Below the pieces are notes generated by a model. It did no database searches and was not told where the DNA came from. It worked only from the letters and a program-made list of their open reading frames with translations. Of a stretch of 64,000 nt of DNA, positions 1 to 8,324 are shown piece after piece. The DNA is from Lentzea terrae (GTDB lineage: Bacteria; Actinomycetota; Actinomycetes; Mycobacteriales; Pseudonocardiaceae), in the NCBI RefSeq assembly GCF_003265345.1, contig NZ_QFWW01000034.1, forward strand, positions 67,652-131,651, read 5' to 3'. The position numbers were made by a program, and so were the translations under genes. Within the stretch, counting starts at the first letter, position 1. Every line of letters begins with the position of its first letter.

Positions 1-248
1 AAGTCCACGCCGGTCTTCGAGGCACGCTGCTGGCCCAGCACCAGCGCCTCCAGCCCGGCAGAGCCCAGGAACCGGACCCCGCCGAGGTCCACGACGACGG
101 CCCGGTTGCCGGACACCACGTGCGTGTCGAGAGGCGTGGTCAGCTCGCTGCTGGAAGTCGTGTCGAGCTCGCCGGACACGTGCAGCACCACGACGTCGGG
201 TGCGACTCGGTCGACGACCACGGAGGCCAGCGTGGTGGGGTCGGGCAC
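1..248 (-). CDS. STAS-domain anti-sigma-factor antagonist-like protein (3' end outside window)
   Basis: The visible 82 residues form a STAS fold: a GELDTTSSSEL strand/loop near residues 24-34 and the hallmark segment DLGGVRFLGSAGLEAL near 54-69, whose Ser sits where SpoIIAA/RsbV-type proteins are phosphorylated. Such proteins bind anti-sigma kinases and release SigB/SigF-type sigma factors. I chose the GTG at 248 because a GAGGAAG ribosome site precedes it. The SigB/SigF-like sigma gene at 3524 lies close by, so the two may share a partner-switching pathway, which is inference. The C-terminus runs off the window. Confidence 0.85.
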   Translation of the reverse strand, partial: MPDPTTLASVVVDRVAPDVVVLHVSGELDTTSSSELTTPLDTHVVSGNRAVVVDLGGVRFLGSAGLEALVLGQQRASKTGVD

Positions 249-276
249 GTCTCTTCCTCCAGAACGAATGCGGGGA

Positions 277-1026
277 CTAGCACCCCACGTTAACCCTGCC
301 CTGCGAGACCAGCCAGCGGCCCTTCAGCGAGGTGCGGGCCGCGGCGACGGACGCGTGGACGTGCTGGGTCAGGCGGGCGTGCAGTTCCTGGCACACGGTG
401 AAGCCGAGGCGGACGTCCTCCGGCGGGCACGGCACGGGCAGCAGCTGGGCGAACGGGTCGCCGCCGATCGTGTCGACCGCGGTGAGAAAGCCCACCAGGC
501 AGCCCACCAGGCGCTGGTGCAGGCCGAACAGGGACAGGGCGTTCACCAGGGCCAGGGTCAGCGCGGGCATCTCGTCGACGCCGGCGGGGTCGATGTCGCG
601 CAGCGTCACGGTGAACAAGACGGAATGGGTGCGCTCTCCGTAGGCCTGGAGGTCGCGCAGCACCGAGCGCATCTCGCGGCGCGGTTGCCAGAAGGCGTGG
701 TGCTTGCGCAGCTCGGCGAGGCCCTCGTCCGACATCACCGCGGGCTGGGTCGCCTCCGACAACGTCCGCAGCGCCTCCTCCCAGCGGGTTTCCAGGGCCG
801 CGTGGAACTGCGCGAGGAAGGGGTTGTCCTCCCAGCCGGAAGCAACGTCGTCGAAGCCGCGCGTGCGCAGCTCGTAGCAGATCCACAGCGAGAGCTGCAG
901 GTCGTCGTCGAGGAAGATCTCCCTGGTGCCACCGCTGACGAGCAACGCAGGCCGGGGCAGGGGTGACGCGCGGAGCGCGGAGATGAGGGCGGAGCTCATG
1001 TGGCCGCGGGGAGCGGGCAGGCGCAT
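277..1026 (-). CDS. Iron-containing redox enzyme family protein (haem-oxygenase-like fold)
   Basis: This 249-residue protein is mostly helical and has features of the haem-oxygenase-like diiron family called iron-containing redox enzymes: an early E-rich helix (IFLDDDLQLSLWICYEL, about residues 37-53) and later candidate metal ligands (RKHHAFWQP, about 107-115). Substrate cannot be told. Its ATG overlaps the stop of the upstream YbdK gene by one base (TGATG), so the two are translationally coupled. Several other frames are open here because of GC content; this frame is chosen for its protein-like composition and operon overlap. Confidence 0.7.
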   Translation of the reverse strand: MRLPAPRGHMSSALISALRASPLPRPALLVSGGTREIFLDDDLQLSLWICYELRTRGFDDVASGWEDNPFLAQFHAALETRWEEALRTLSEATQPAVMSDEGLAELRKHHAFWQPRREMRSVLRDLQAYGERTHSVLFTVTLRDIDPAGVDEMPALTLALVNALSLFGLHQRLVGCLVGFLTAVDTIGGDPFAQLLPVPCPPEDVRLGFTVCQELHARLTQHVHASVAAARTSLKGRWLVSQGRVNVGC

Positions 1027-2093
1027 CAGGTTTCCTCACGCGTTCGGGCGATCAGCATGTCCACAAGGGACTCGGGGTCCGGGCAGCGTCGTTGCCGAGC
1101 GGCACCGCAGCCGTTGTGGCGCAACCAGTCGATCTGCCGCTCCACAGTAGACAGAGTGCCGCGATCGTGCAGCGCGACCGAAACGTGCTCAACCAGCGCC
1201 ACTACCCGGTCGAACGCGGGGGAGAGTTTTCCGGTGTGTGGATCGGCGGCCAGTCCGTCGACCCCGTCGCGCGACGCCCGCCAATATGCCGCTCGCAGCA
1301 CGGAATCGTCCACCCGCTGTTCGGAGGGTTCGGTCGCCACGATGGCGCAGATGAGCTCCGCGAGAACGACTACTTCCGTTGCCAGTTGCGGAATGTCCGC
1401 AACGCGCACTTCAACCGTCGGATGATCCGCCGACGGCCGCACGTCCCAGTAGACCATCGCCCGGTCCAGCAACGCCTGGGTCGAGATGATCGCCTCGACC
1501 GTGCGGTCGTAGTGCTCCGGACCGTCCCACGACGGCGGCGGCCCGCTCACCGGCCAGCGCGACCACACCATCGACCGCCAGCTCGCGTAGCCGGTGTCCT
1601 CTCCTTCGTAGATCGGGGAGTTCGCGCTCAACGCCAGCAACGTCGGCAGCCATGCCCGCAGCTTGTTGGAGGCCTCCAGCGCCTCCGCCTTCGACGAGAC
1701 ACCGACGTGCACGTGCAACCCGCAAGCACCCTGCCCGATCACGAGTCTTCGGTGGGAGTACTCGATCTGGTGATATCTGGGGTCGTCCGTTCCGGGAGGT
1801 GGCCCGGCTTTCCCGATTGGCGGCATGCCCGTCGCCACGAGCCGGCATCCGGTGGAGTCGGCGGCCTCGACGAGCACCCGCCGGGCGCGCCGGACCTGCT
1901 CGTCGAGCTCTTCGTAGGAGTGCGTGATGCCGGTGGCGATCTCGATCTGGAACGGCGTCAGTTCGCCCTGCACGTCGAGGTCACCGGGGGCACGCGAGAT
2001 TTCCCGGACTTGGGGAGCCAGTGCTACCGGCCGCCGCGATTCGGGATCTACGAGAAGGAACTCTTGTTCCACACCGACCGTGTAGTGATTCAT
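1026..2093 (-). CDS. ybdK: Carboxylate-amine ligase / glutamate-cysteine ligase 2 family (YbdK-like)
   Basis: The 355-residue protein carries the GCS2 hallmarks: YTVGVEQEFLLVD at residues 4-16 (Mg/ATP-binding glutamates) and the ACGLHVHVGVS motif near 122. This family makes gamma-glutamyl or related amide bonds using ATP; the true substrates of actinobacterial YbdK paralogues are uncertain, so glutathione synthesis should not be assumed. Length is typical (about 360-380). It heads a two-gene unit with the redox enzyme. A candidate stress-sigma promoter lies 11-35 bases upstream, which would leave almost no leader. Confidence 0.85.
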   Translation of the reverse strand: MNHYTVGVEQEFLLVDPESRRPVALAPQVREISRAPGDLDVQGELTPFQIEIATGITHSYEELDEQVRRARRVLVEAADSTGCRLVATGMPPIGKAGPPPGTDDPRYHQIEYSHRRLVIGQGACGLHVHVGVSSKAEALEASNKLRAWLPTLLALSANSPIYEGEDTGYASWRSMVWSRWPVSGPPPSWDGPEHYDRTVEAIISTQALLDRAMVYWDVRPSADHPTVEVRVADIPQLATEVVVLAELICAIVATEPSEQRVDDSVLRAAYWRASRDGVDGLAADPHTGKLSPAFDRVVALVEHVSVALHDRGTLSTVERQIDWLRHNGCGAARQRRCPDPESLVDMLIARTREET

Positions 2094-2103
2094 CGGCGGG
2101 CGG

Positions 2104-2128
2104 GTACCCGCATCTCGTGCTGATCAAC
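2104..2128 (-). promoter_or_regulatory. Candidate SigB/SigF-type promoter for the ybdK unit
   Basis: Read on the minus strand this is GTTG, 15 bases, GGGTAC, close to the GTTT-N14-16-GGGTAT/C consensus of actinobacterial SigB/SigF-class promoters. It ends about 10 bases before the ybdK ATG, so the transcript would be nearly leaderless. The match is by eye. Confidence 0.4.
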
Positions 2129-2142
2129 CACGAGGTGGCCAG

Positions 2143-3069
2143 ATGAGACTTCGCCGGAGCGCTCCGTCGGGGCCGGGCTGGACGCGGGTGAGGCACGGCA
2201 AGGGCTTCCGCTACCTGGACGCCCACGGCCGGCCCCTCACGGCGGACGCCGTCGCACGGGTGAAAGCCCTGGTCATCCCGCCTGCGTGGCGTGAAGTGTG
2301 GATCTCCCCGCACCCCAACGGCCACATCCAGGCCATCGGGTACGACGACGCGGGCCGGCGCCAGTACCTCTACCACGAGAAGTGGCGCACCGGCCGGGAC
2401 GCCGAGAAGTTCGACCGCGTGCTCGAACTCGCGCCGAAACTGCGGCGGTTCCGCGAGCAGGTCGAGCAGGACATGAGGTCACGCGGCCGCAAGCGAATGC
2501 TCGCCATCGCCCTGCGCATGCTCGACCTCGGCGTCTTCCGCGTCGGCCACGAGGAGTACGCCGAGGACAACGGCACGCACGGCGTTGCCACCCTGCTGTG
2601 CGAGCACCTCAGCGTGCGCGGCGACCGGGTCCGGTTCAGGTTTCCAGCCAAGCACGGCGTCGAGGTCGACGAGGAGATCACCGACCCGCGGCTCGCGCGG
2701 GCCGTCCGCTCGTTGCTCAAGGACCAGACCCCGGACTGCCGCGTCTTCGACCTCACCGCCGACGACATCAACGAACGGTTCCGCGAGCTGGTCGGCGACG
2801 AGTTCAGCGTGAAGGACCTCCGCACCTGGCACGCCACCGTCCGGGCCGCCCAGGCGTTCGCGCACACCCTGGAAGAACGCGGCAAGCCGTCGAAACGAGC
2901 TGTCAGCGCGGTGATGAAGGAGGTGGCGGAACACCTGGGCAACACGGCGGCCGTGGCGCGGAAGTCCTACGTGGATCCACGCCTGGTGGAGGCGTTCGAG
3001 AGCGGTGAGGTGATCGGCAACGGCGACCCGGAACGGGCGGTGCGCAAGTTGCTCAAGCAGCAGCCTTGA
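2143..3069 (+). CDS. DNA topoisomerase IB
   Basis: This 308-residue bacterial type IB topoisomerase (poxvirus-like) nicks and reseals one DNA strand through a 3'-phosphotyrosine. The N-terminal DNA-clamp domain carries GFRYLD and IPPAWREVWI; the catalytic domain contains the LRTWHAT motif and ends with the active-site tyrosine at about residue 276 in KSYVDP. Length is close to the bacterial family norm (about 320-350). The ATG at 2143 is preceded by GAGG. The last 17 bases overlap the convergent DUF4383 gene. It is an accessory enzyme, distinct from the essential TopA. Confidence 0.93.
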   Translation: MRLRRSAPSGPGWTRVRHGKGFRYLDAHGRPLTADAVARVKALVIPPAWREVWISPHPNGHIQAIGYDDAGRRQYLYHEKWRTGRDAEKFDRVLELAPKLRRFREQVEQDMRSRGRKRMLAIALRMLDLGVFRVGHEEYAEDNGTHGVATLLCEHLSVRGDRVRFRFPAKHGVEVDEEITDPRLARAVRSLLKDQTPDCRVFDLTADDINERFRELVGDEFSVKDLRTWHATVRAAQAFAHTLEERGKPSKRAVSAVMKEVAEHLGNTAAVARKSYVDPRLVEAFESGEVIGNGDPERAVRKLLKQQP

Positions 3070-3508
3070 GCGCCGCCACCCGGTCGCACTGCCGGCACCA
3101 GGCGGCACCCTGAGCGGAAGCCAGGGCAGCGAACCCGGCGAACAGGTGCAGCGCGTTGCTGCCGGGGTTGACGTTCAGGAAGTTGACGACCTGCTCGTCG
3201 TACCGGGCCAGCCCCAACCCGAACAGCACCAGGAACAGCAACGCCGTCAGCAGCCCGACCCCGCTCAACGCCTTCAGCCGGAACGCCGCCAGCAGCAGCG
3301 CGACGCCGAAGACGAGGTGGATGGTGTTCTGCAGCGGGTTCACCCGCAGCAGCAGAATCGACGTGTCGGCCTCACCGGCGAACGACGAGAAGCCGGTCAC
3401 GAAGAACCCGGCCACTCCCCAGAGCGCGAGCAGGGCGCCAGTGCCGATCGCCAGCTTCTGGGGCCACCGCAACCGGTTCATGCGGCCAGTATCGCGAAAG
3501 CCGGACAT
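3053..3508 (-). CDS. DUF4383 family four-helix membrane protein
   Basis: The protein has 151 residues and four predicted membrane helices. It shows the DUF4383 signature N-P-x-x-N-T-I-H-L-V-F-G near residues 57-68 and a second N-x-x-x-N-x-L-H-L-F-A-G motif near 113-125. Function of the family is unknown; members are common in actinobacteria near stress genes. The C-terminus (WCRQCDRVAAL) overlaps the end of the topoisomerase gene. An internal ATG at 3481 is an alternative start, but it has no ribosome site. Confidence 0.8.
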   Translation of the reverse strand: MSGFRDTGRMNRLRWPQKLAIGTGALLALWGVAGFFVTGFSSFAGEADTSILLLRVNPLQNTIHLVFGVALLLAAFRLKALSGVGLLTALLFLVLFGLGLARYDEQVVNFLNVNPGSNALHLFAGFAALASAQGAAWCRQCDRVAALKAAA

Positions 3509-3523
3509 TCCCGCTCGCCCATT

Positions 3524-4243
3524 TCAGTCCTCTGCCAGAAGGTCGTGGCGCAGCTGCTCCAGTGACTTGGTGAGCAGGCGCGAGACGTGCATCTGGGAGA
3601 TCCCGACGCGGCGCGCGATCTCCGTCTGGGTCAGCCGGCCGAAGAACCGCAGCACCACGATGGTCCGTTCCCGCCGGGGAAGGCCCCGCAGCATCGGCTG
3701 CAGGGCCTCGTGGATCTCGACGCCTTCCAGGGCCGGGTCGTCAACTGTCGACGACTCCAGCGAGTCCAGCGGCGCGAAGGCGACGTTCTTCTCTACGCGC
3801 AGGCCCTCGTAGACGTCCGTCAGCGGAACCCCCAGGTGCCGGGCGATCTCGGAGGGAGTAGGAGATCGCCCGGTCTTGTGCGACAGCTCGGCGGTCGCGC
3901 CGTCGATGGAGTCGCACAGCTCTTTCAACCTGCGCGGCACCCGCACGGCCCAGCACTGGTCGCGGAAGTGCCGCCGCACCTCACCGGTGATCGTGGGGAC
4001 GGCGTAGGACAGGAAGTCCGTCTGCCGGCCCACGTCGTACCGGTCGATGGCGTTGATCAGTCCGACCGCCGCTACCTGGGCGAGGTCTTCCATCGGCTCG
4101 CCGCGTTCGCTGAAGCGGCGGGCGATGTGCCTGGCGAGCGGGAGGTACTCGCGCACCAGCCGGTCTCGCAGCGTGTAGTAACGCGGCGAGTCACGGCCGG
4201 TGCGGGCGAGTTCCTCAAACGCCGCCTGCTGATCTGGCGTCAA
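3524..4243 (-). CDS. RNA polymerase sigma factor, SigB/SigF/SigG family
   Basis: The 239-residue protein has sigma-70 regions 2 (RFSERGEPMEDLAQVAAVGL), 3 (SEIARHLGV) and 4 (LPRRERTIVVLRFF and a helix-turn-helix in LTQTEIARRVGISQMHVSRLL). The VPRRLKEL linker and the lack of region 1.1 place it in the stress/sporulation SigB/SigF group, normally held by an anti-sigma factor that STAS proteins counter. It follows the SRPBCC gene by 12 bases, probably in one operon. The assigned start is a TTG with a poor ribosome site, so the N-terminus is uncertain. Confidence 0.9.
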   Translation of the reverse strand: MTPDQQAAFEELARTGRDSPRYYTLRDRLVREYLPLARHIARRFSERGEPMEDLAQVAAVGLINAIDRYDVGRQTDFLSYAVPTITGEVRRHFRDQCWAVRVPRRLKELCDSIDGATAELSHKTGRSPTPSEIARHLGVPLTDVYEGLRVEKNVAFAPLDSLESSTVDDPALEGVEIHEALQPMLRGLPRRERTIVVLRFFGRLTQTEIARRVGISQMHVSRLLTKSLEQLRHDLLAED

Positions 4244-4255
4244 CGTGCACCGCGA

Positions 4256-4720
4256 TCAGACCTGGGGCGGCGGCGTGACGTCGCCCCGCCATGCACCGGT
4301 CTCGGTGCCGCGGTTCTCGATGAACTCCTTGAACCGCTTCAGGTCGCCCTCGATGCGGTGGCCGACCACGCCGAGCGCGGCACCGGCCTTCTCGGTGAGG
4401 GTCTCGGGGTCGTACTCCATCTGGAGGTGCACCCGAGTCGTGTCGTTGTCGAGACGGTGGAAGGTCACCACGCCGCCCTGCGGCGGTCCGTCGACCGTGG
4501 TCCAGGCAACGCGCTCGTCGGCGTGCTGCTCGGTGATCTCGGCGTCGAACTCGCGGACGACGCCGCCGATCTTCGTGGTCCAGTGGGTCCTGGTCGGCGT
4601 GACCTGGTCGATCTTCTCGACGCCGTCCATGAACGCCGGGAAGGATTCGAACTGGGTCCACTGGTTGTAGGCCGTGCTCACGGGCACGTGGACATCCACC
4701 GACTTCTCAATGGTGGTCAC
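4256..4720 (-). CDS. SRPBCC (START-like, polyketide cyclase/dehydrase) family protein
   Basis: A 154-residue single-domain SRPBCC protein: N-terminal strand EKSVDVHVPVSTAYNQW, the FPAFMDGVEKI loop (28-38) and a long C-terminal helix (KRFKEFIENRG). The fold has a hydrophobic pocket, but the ligand is unknown. Many actinobacteria place such a gene beside a stress sigma factor. The GTG start has a strong GAGGAGGAGG site. It is probably first in a bicistronic unit with the sigma gene and under a promoter of that sigma class. Confidence 0.85.
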   Translation of the reverse strand: MTTIEKSVDVHVPVSTAYNQWTQFESFPAFMDGVEKIDQVTPTRTHWTTKIGGVVREFDAEITEQHADERVAWTTVDGPPQGGVVTFHRLDNDTTRVHLQMEYDPETLTEKAGAALGVVGHRIEGDLKRFKEFIENRGTETGAWRGDVTPPPQV

Positions 4721-4757
4721 GAAACCTCCTCCTCATGAGTTGTGGTGCACCAGGTGA

Positions 4758-4782
4758 GTACCCATGTGACCGGTTGTTACAC
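4758..4782 (-). promoter_or_regulatory. Candidate SigB/SigF-type promoter for the SRPBCC-sigma unit
   Basis: On the minus strand: GTGT, 15 bases, GGGTAC, one base off the GTTT-N14-16-GGGTAC/T pattern. The start would fall about 30 bases before the SRPBCC GTG. This suggests the sigma factor controls its own operon, as is common for the class. Identified by eye. Confidence 0.45.
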
Positions 4783-4921
4783 ATCGTGTTCGGTCCACTC
4801 TGGACGGACACGGACAGTCGTGAACCAATCGCGATTTGCGCATCACGAAATCGCTCAGAGTGGTCAAACCTGCTGTGATCCAAGTCATACTGATCGGCAT
4901 CGCAGGCCCTAGGAGGCGCTG

Positions 4922-5695
4922 GTGCTCGAGGCGAACAACCTTGAGGTTGTCTACGACGACGTGATGCTGGTGCTCCGCGGCGTGAGCCTCAGGGTGCCAA
5001 AAGGCCAGGTCGTCGCCCTGCTCGGCGCCAACGGGGCCGGGAAAACCACTCTGATGCGGGCCTTCAGCGGCCTGCTCGACGTGCACGACGGCAAAGTCAC
5101 CAAGGGCTCGATCACGCTCGACGGTGAACCGATTCACAAGCTCTCACCTGCGAAAATCGCCGACCGGGGCATCAAGCAGGCGCTCGAAGGCCGCAGGATC
5201 CTCGCGGAGCTCACCGTGGAGGAGAACCTCAAGGTCGGCGGGCACGCGCGGCCGAAACGCCTCAAGCAGAATCTCGACCGCTGTTACGAGCTCTTCCCGC
5301 GGCTTCTGGAGCGACGAAGACAAAGTGCCGGCTATTTGTCCGGCGGTGAGCAGCAGATGCTGTCGATCGGCCGGGCGTTGATGTCCGAACCCGAATACCT
5401 GCTGCTCGACGAACCGAGCCTCGGCCTCGCGCCGCTGCTCGTGCAGCAGATTCGCGACCTGGTCGTGAAGATCAACGAACAGGGCACCACGGTCCTGTTG
5501 GTCGAGCAGAACGCCAGCATGGCGCTGTCCATCGCCGACCACGGCTACGTGCTGGAGACCGGCAAGGTCGTGATGGACAAGCCCGCCGCGGCGCTGCTCG
5601 CCGACGACGACATCCGCGAGTTCTACCTCGGCCTCGGCACCTCTTCGTTCCGTGCGGTCAAGCACTACAAGCGCAGGAAGCGGTGGCTGTCATGA
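4922..5695 (+). CDS. livF: ABC transporter ATP-binding protein, LivF-like
   Basis: A 257-residue ABC ATPase with Walker A GANGAGKTT (35-43), signature LSGGEQQM, Walker B YLLLDEPS and a switch His replaced in the LivF manner by VEQNA. Sequence type (GRRILAELTVEENL) matches LivF of branched-chain or aromatic amino-acid importers (HAAT family). It starts at GTG with an AGGAGG site five bases upstream and opens a six-gene operon. The C-terminal extension KHYKRRKRWLS is basic and longer than in E. coli LivF. Confidence 0.9.
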   Translation: MLEANNLEVVYDDVMLVLRGVSLRVPKGQVVALLGANGAGKTTLMRAFSGLLDVHDGKVTKGSITLDGEPIHKLSPAKIADRGIKQALEGRRILAELTVEENLKVGGHARPKRLKQNLDRCYELFPRLLERRRQSAGYLSGGEQQMLSIGRALMSEPEYLLLDEPSLGLAPLLVQQIRDLVVKINEQGTTVLLVEQNASMALSIADHGYVLETGKVVMDKPAAALLADDDIREFYLGLGTSSFRAVKHYKRRKRWLS

Positions 5696-6486
5696 GCGCT
5701 CCGGCGGCGAGCGTCCTGGAAGTCGACGGCATCCGGCTCGCGTTCGAGGGCGTCGTGGCCGTCGACGGGGTGTCGTTCGAGGTCGGCGAGAGCGAGCTCT
5801 TCGCCATCATCGGCCCGAACGGTGCCGGCAAGACGTCCATCTTCAACGTCCTGAGCGGCGTCTACCGGCCGCAGCAGGGCTCCGTGCGGTTCAACGGCGA
5901 CGACCTGCTGGGCCTGCGGCCGCACCGGATCGCCGCTCGCGGGATGTCCCGCACGTTCCAGAACATCGAGCTGTTCTCGCACCTCACCGTCGTCGACAAC
6001 CTCATGCTCGGCCGCCACAACCACATGCGCTACGGCGCTCTCAGTGCGTTTTTGTGGCTCGGGAAGGCGCGGAACGAGGAGCTGAAGAACCGGTCAGCGG
6101 TCGAGGACGTGATCGACTTCCTGGAGCTGGAGCAGTGGCGCCGGTTCCCGGTCGGCCTGCTGCCCTACGGCGTGCAGAAGCGCGTCGAACTGGGCCGCGC
6201 GCTCGCGATGGAACCGAAGTTGCTCCTGCTCGACGAGCCCGTCGCGGGCATGAACGTCGAGGAGACCGAGGACATGGCCCGGTTCATCCTCGACGTCCGC
6301 GAGGAGCTGAACATCCCGATGATCATGGTGGAGCACGACATGGGCCTCGTGATGGACCTCGCCGACCGCGTGATGGTGATGGACTTCGGCCGCCCGATCC
6401 GCACCGGCACGCCCGCCGAGGTGCAGGCCGATCCGGACGTCATCCGCGCCTACCTCGGTGAGCAGCACCGGAGCGTGACGACATGA
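5692..6486 (+). CDS. livG: ABC transporter ATP-binding protein, LivG-like
   Basis: This 264-residue ATPase has Walker A GPNGAGKTS (41-49), the LivG-type phrase RTFQNIELF, signature LPYGVQKRVELG, Walker B LLLLDEPVAGMN and switch His in VEHDM. It would pair with LivF under the two permeases. I chose the ATG at 5692, which overlaps the livF stop as ATGA with AGGAAG upstream; the GTG at 5683 lies only two bases from that site. The signature motif is less canonical than in LivF, as usual for LivG. Confidence 0.9.
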   Translation: MSAPAASVLEVDGIRLAFEGVVAVDGVSFEVGESELFAIIGPNGAGKTSIFNVLSGVYRPQQGSVRFNGDDLLGLRPHRIAARGMSRTFQNIELFSHLTVVDNLMLGRHNHMRYGALSAFLWLGKARNEELKNRSAVEDVIDFLELEQWRRFPVGLLPYGVQKRVELGRALAMEPKLLLLDEPVAGMNVEETEDMARFILDVREELNIPMIMVEHDMGLVMDLADRVMVMDFGRPIRTGTPAEVQADPDVIRAYLGEQHRSVTT

Positions 6487-8324
6487 CCACTGCTACAGCT
6501 ACAGCAACTACCACGGTTGTTACGCGCGTCAAGAACCGGGCAGCCAACACACCCGACCAGATCGCGTTGCGGGCCAAGGACTTCGGCATCTGGCAGGAAG
6601 TCACGTGGGCGCGGTACTGGGCGAACGTCGAACTGGTCGGCGACGCCCTGCTCGCGCTCGGGCTGCAGCCCGGCGACCGGGTGGCGATCCACTCGGAGAA
6701 CCGTCGCGAGTGGCTCTACGCGGACCTCGGCATCGTTGCGGCGCGCGGCATCACGGTCGGCCTCTACCCGACGAACCCACCGTCCGAAGTCGCCTATCTG
6801 CTGTCGCACTCCGGCGCGCGGATCCTCATCGCCGAGGACCAGGAACAGGTCGACAAGGCGTTGCTGGTCCTGGAGGACACGCCGGACCTGGAGTGGATCG
6901 TCTACCTCGAACCCCGCGGCATCAGAGGGCGCTACGACAACCCGAAGCTGTTGTGGTGGGACGACTTCCTCGCGTTGGGCGCGCGGCACCGGGACGAACA
7001 CGGCGACGAGCTGGCGTCCAGGATGGCGCAGACCCAGCCGGACGACGTGATGACGTTGATCTACACGTCCGGCACCACCGGGCCGCCCAAGGGCGCGATG
7101 CTCACCGTGGCGAACGTCGAGTTCGCCGTCCACGTGCTGGTGGAGGGCGGCGGTTTCACTTCGCCACCACCGTCCTCCGCCGATGTCACGCTGTCGTACC
7201 TGCCGTTGTGCCACGTCGCCGAACGCATCTTCACCACGTGGTTCAGCGCCGCCTCCGGGGTGCAGGTGCACTTCGCCGAGTCCATCGAGACCGTGCAGGC
7301 GAACCTGCGCGAGGTGCAGCCGACGATCCTCTTCGGCGTGCCGCGCATCTGGGAGAAGGTGCTGGCGGGCGTCACGATCGGCGTCTCCAGCGCCGACTGG
7401 CTCAAGCGGTCGGTCACCCGGTTCTGGCTGCGCAGAGCGGAGGGCATCGGCGCAACATTGGTGCGCACCGGCGGCAAGCACACGGCGCAGAGCAGGCTGA
7501 TCTACGGCATCGGCTGGCTGTTCTGCTTCCGCGCGCTGAAAGCCCGCATCGGCATGCGGTACGTCCGCTACGCCGCGTCCGGTGCCGCGCCGATCGCCCC
7601 GGACGTGCTGAAGTTCTTCATGGGCATCGGGGTGCCGATGCACGAGGTCTACGGCATGACCGAGAACACGGCCGTGGCAACGGGAAACCGGCCGGGCAGG
7701 GTCAAGGTCGGCACGGTCGGCGAGCCGCAGCCGGGTATCGAGCTGCGGATCGACTCCGAGACCGGCGAGATCCAAACCCGGCACGGCGGCACGTTCGCGG
7801 GCTACTGGCGTGATCCGGAGGCGACGGCCCGCGTGGTCACCGACGGCTGGCTGCACACCGGCGACGTCGGCGAGTGGGTCGACGACACGCACGTGAAGAT
7901 CACCGACCGGATGAAGGACATCATCATCACCGCGGGCGGCAAGAACATCGCGCCGTCGGAGCTCGAGAACGCGCTGAAGACCTCCCCGTACATCAAGGAA
8001 GCCGTGGTGATCGGCGACCAGCGGGCGTACCTGGTGGCGTTGATCGGCATCGAGTACGAGACGGTCGGGCACTGGGCGCAGCAGCGCAAACTTCCTTACA
8101 CCACTTACCGGGACCTGTCGGAGAAGCCGGAGGTCCTGGAGCTGGTGCAGTCGATCGTGACCGAGGTGAACTCCCGGTTCGCCAACGTCGAGCAGATCAA
8201 GAAGTTCCGGATGTTCCCCAAGGAGCTCGACCACGAGGACGGCGAGCTGACCGCGACGCAGAAGGTGAAGAGATCCGCGCTGGGCAAGATGTTCGACGAC
8301 CTCGTGGAGTCCATGTATGGATGA
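6483..8324 (+). CDS. Long-chain acyl-CoA synthetase (AMP-binding) inside the liv-type operon
   Basis: A 613-residue ANL-superfamily enzyme that adenylates a carboxylic acid and transfers it to CoA. The P-loop TSGTTGPPKG lies near 192, the YGMTENTA adenine motif near 395, and the hinge/C-terminal motif DRMKDIIITAGGKNIAPSELE near 475. The start overlaps livG (ATGA) and the stop overlaps the LivH-like gene by eight bases, so it is an integral member of the transporter operon. This implies that the imported substrate, or a product of it, is activated as a CoA ester. The repetitive Thr/Ala start (TATATATTTVV) is probably disordered. Confidence 0.92.
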   Translation: MTTATATATTTVVTRVKNRAANTPDQIALRAKDFGIWQEVTWARYWANVELVGDALLALGLQPGDRVAIHSENRREWLYADLGIVAARGITVGLYPTNPPSEVAYLLSHSGARILIAEDQEQVDKALLVLEDTPDLEWIVYLEPRGIRGRYDNPKLLWWDDFLALGARHRDEHGDELASRMAQTQPDDVMTLIYTSGTTGPPKGAMLTVANVEFAVHVLVEGGGFTSPPPSSADVTLSYLPLCHVAERIFTTWFSAASGVQVHFAESIETVQANLREVQPTILFGVPRIWEKVLAGVTIGVSSADWLKRSVTRFWLRRAEGIGATLVRTGGKHTAQSRLIYGIGWLFCFRALKARIGMRYVRYAASGAAPIAPDVLKFFMGIGVPMHEVYGMTENTAVATGNRPGRVKVGTVGEPQPGIELRIDSETGEIQTRHGGTFAGYWRDPEATARVVTDGWLHTGDVGEWVDDTHVKITDRMKDIIITAGGKNIAPSELENALKTSPYIKEAVVIGDQRAYLVALIGIEYETVGHWAQQRKLPYTTYRDLSEKPEVLELVQSIVTEVNSRFANVEQIKKFRMFPKELDHEDGELTATQKVKRSALGKMFDDLVESMYG

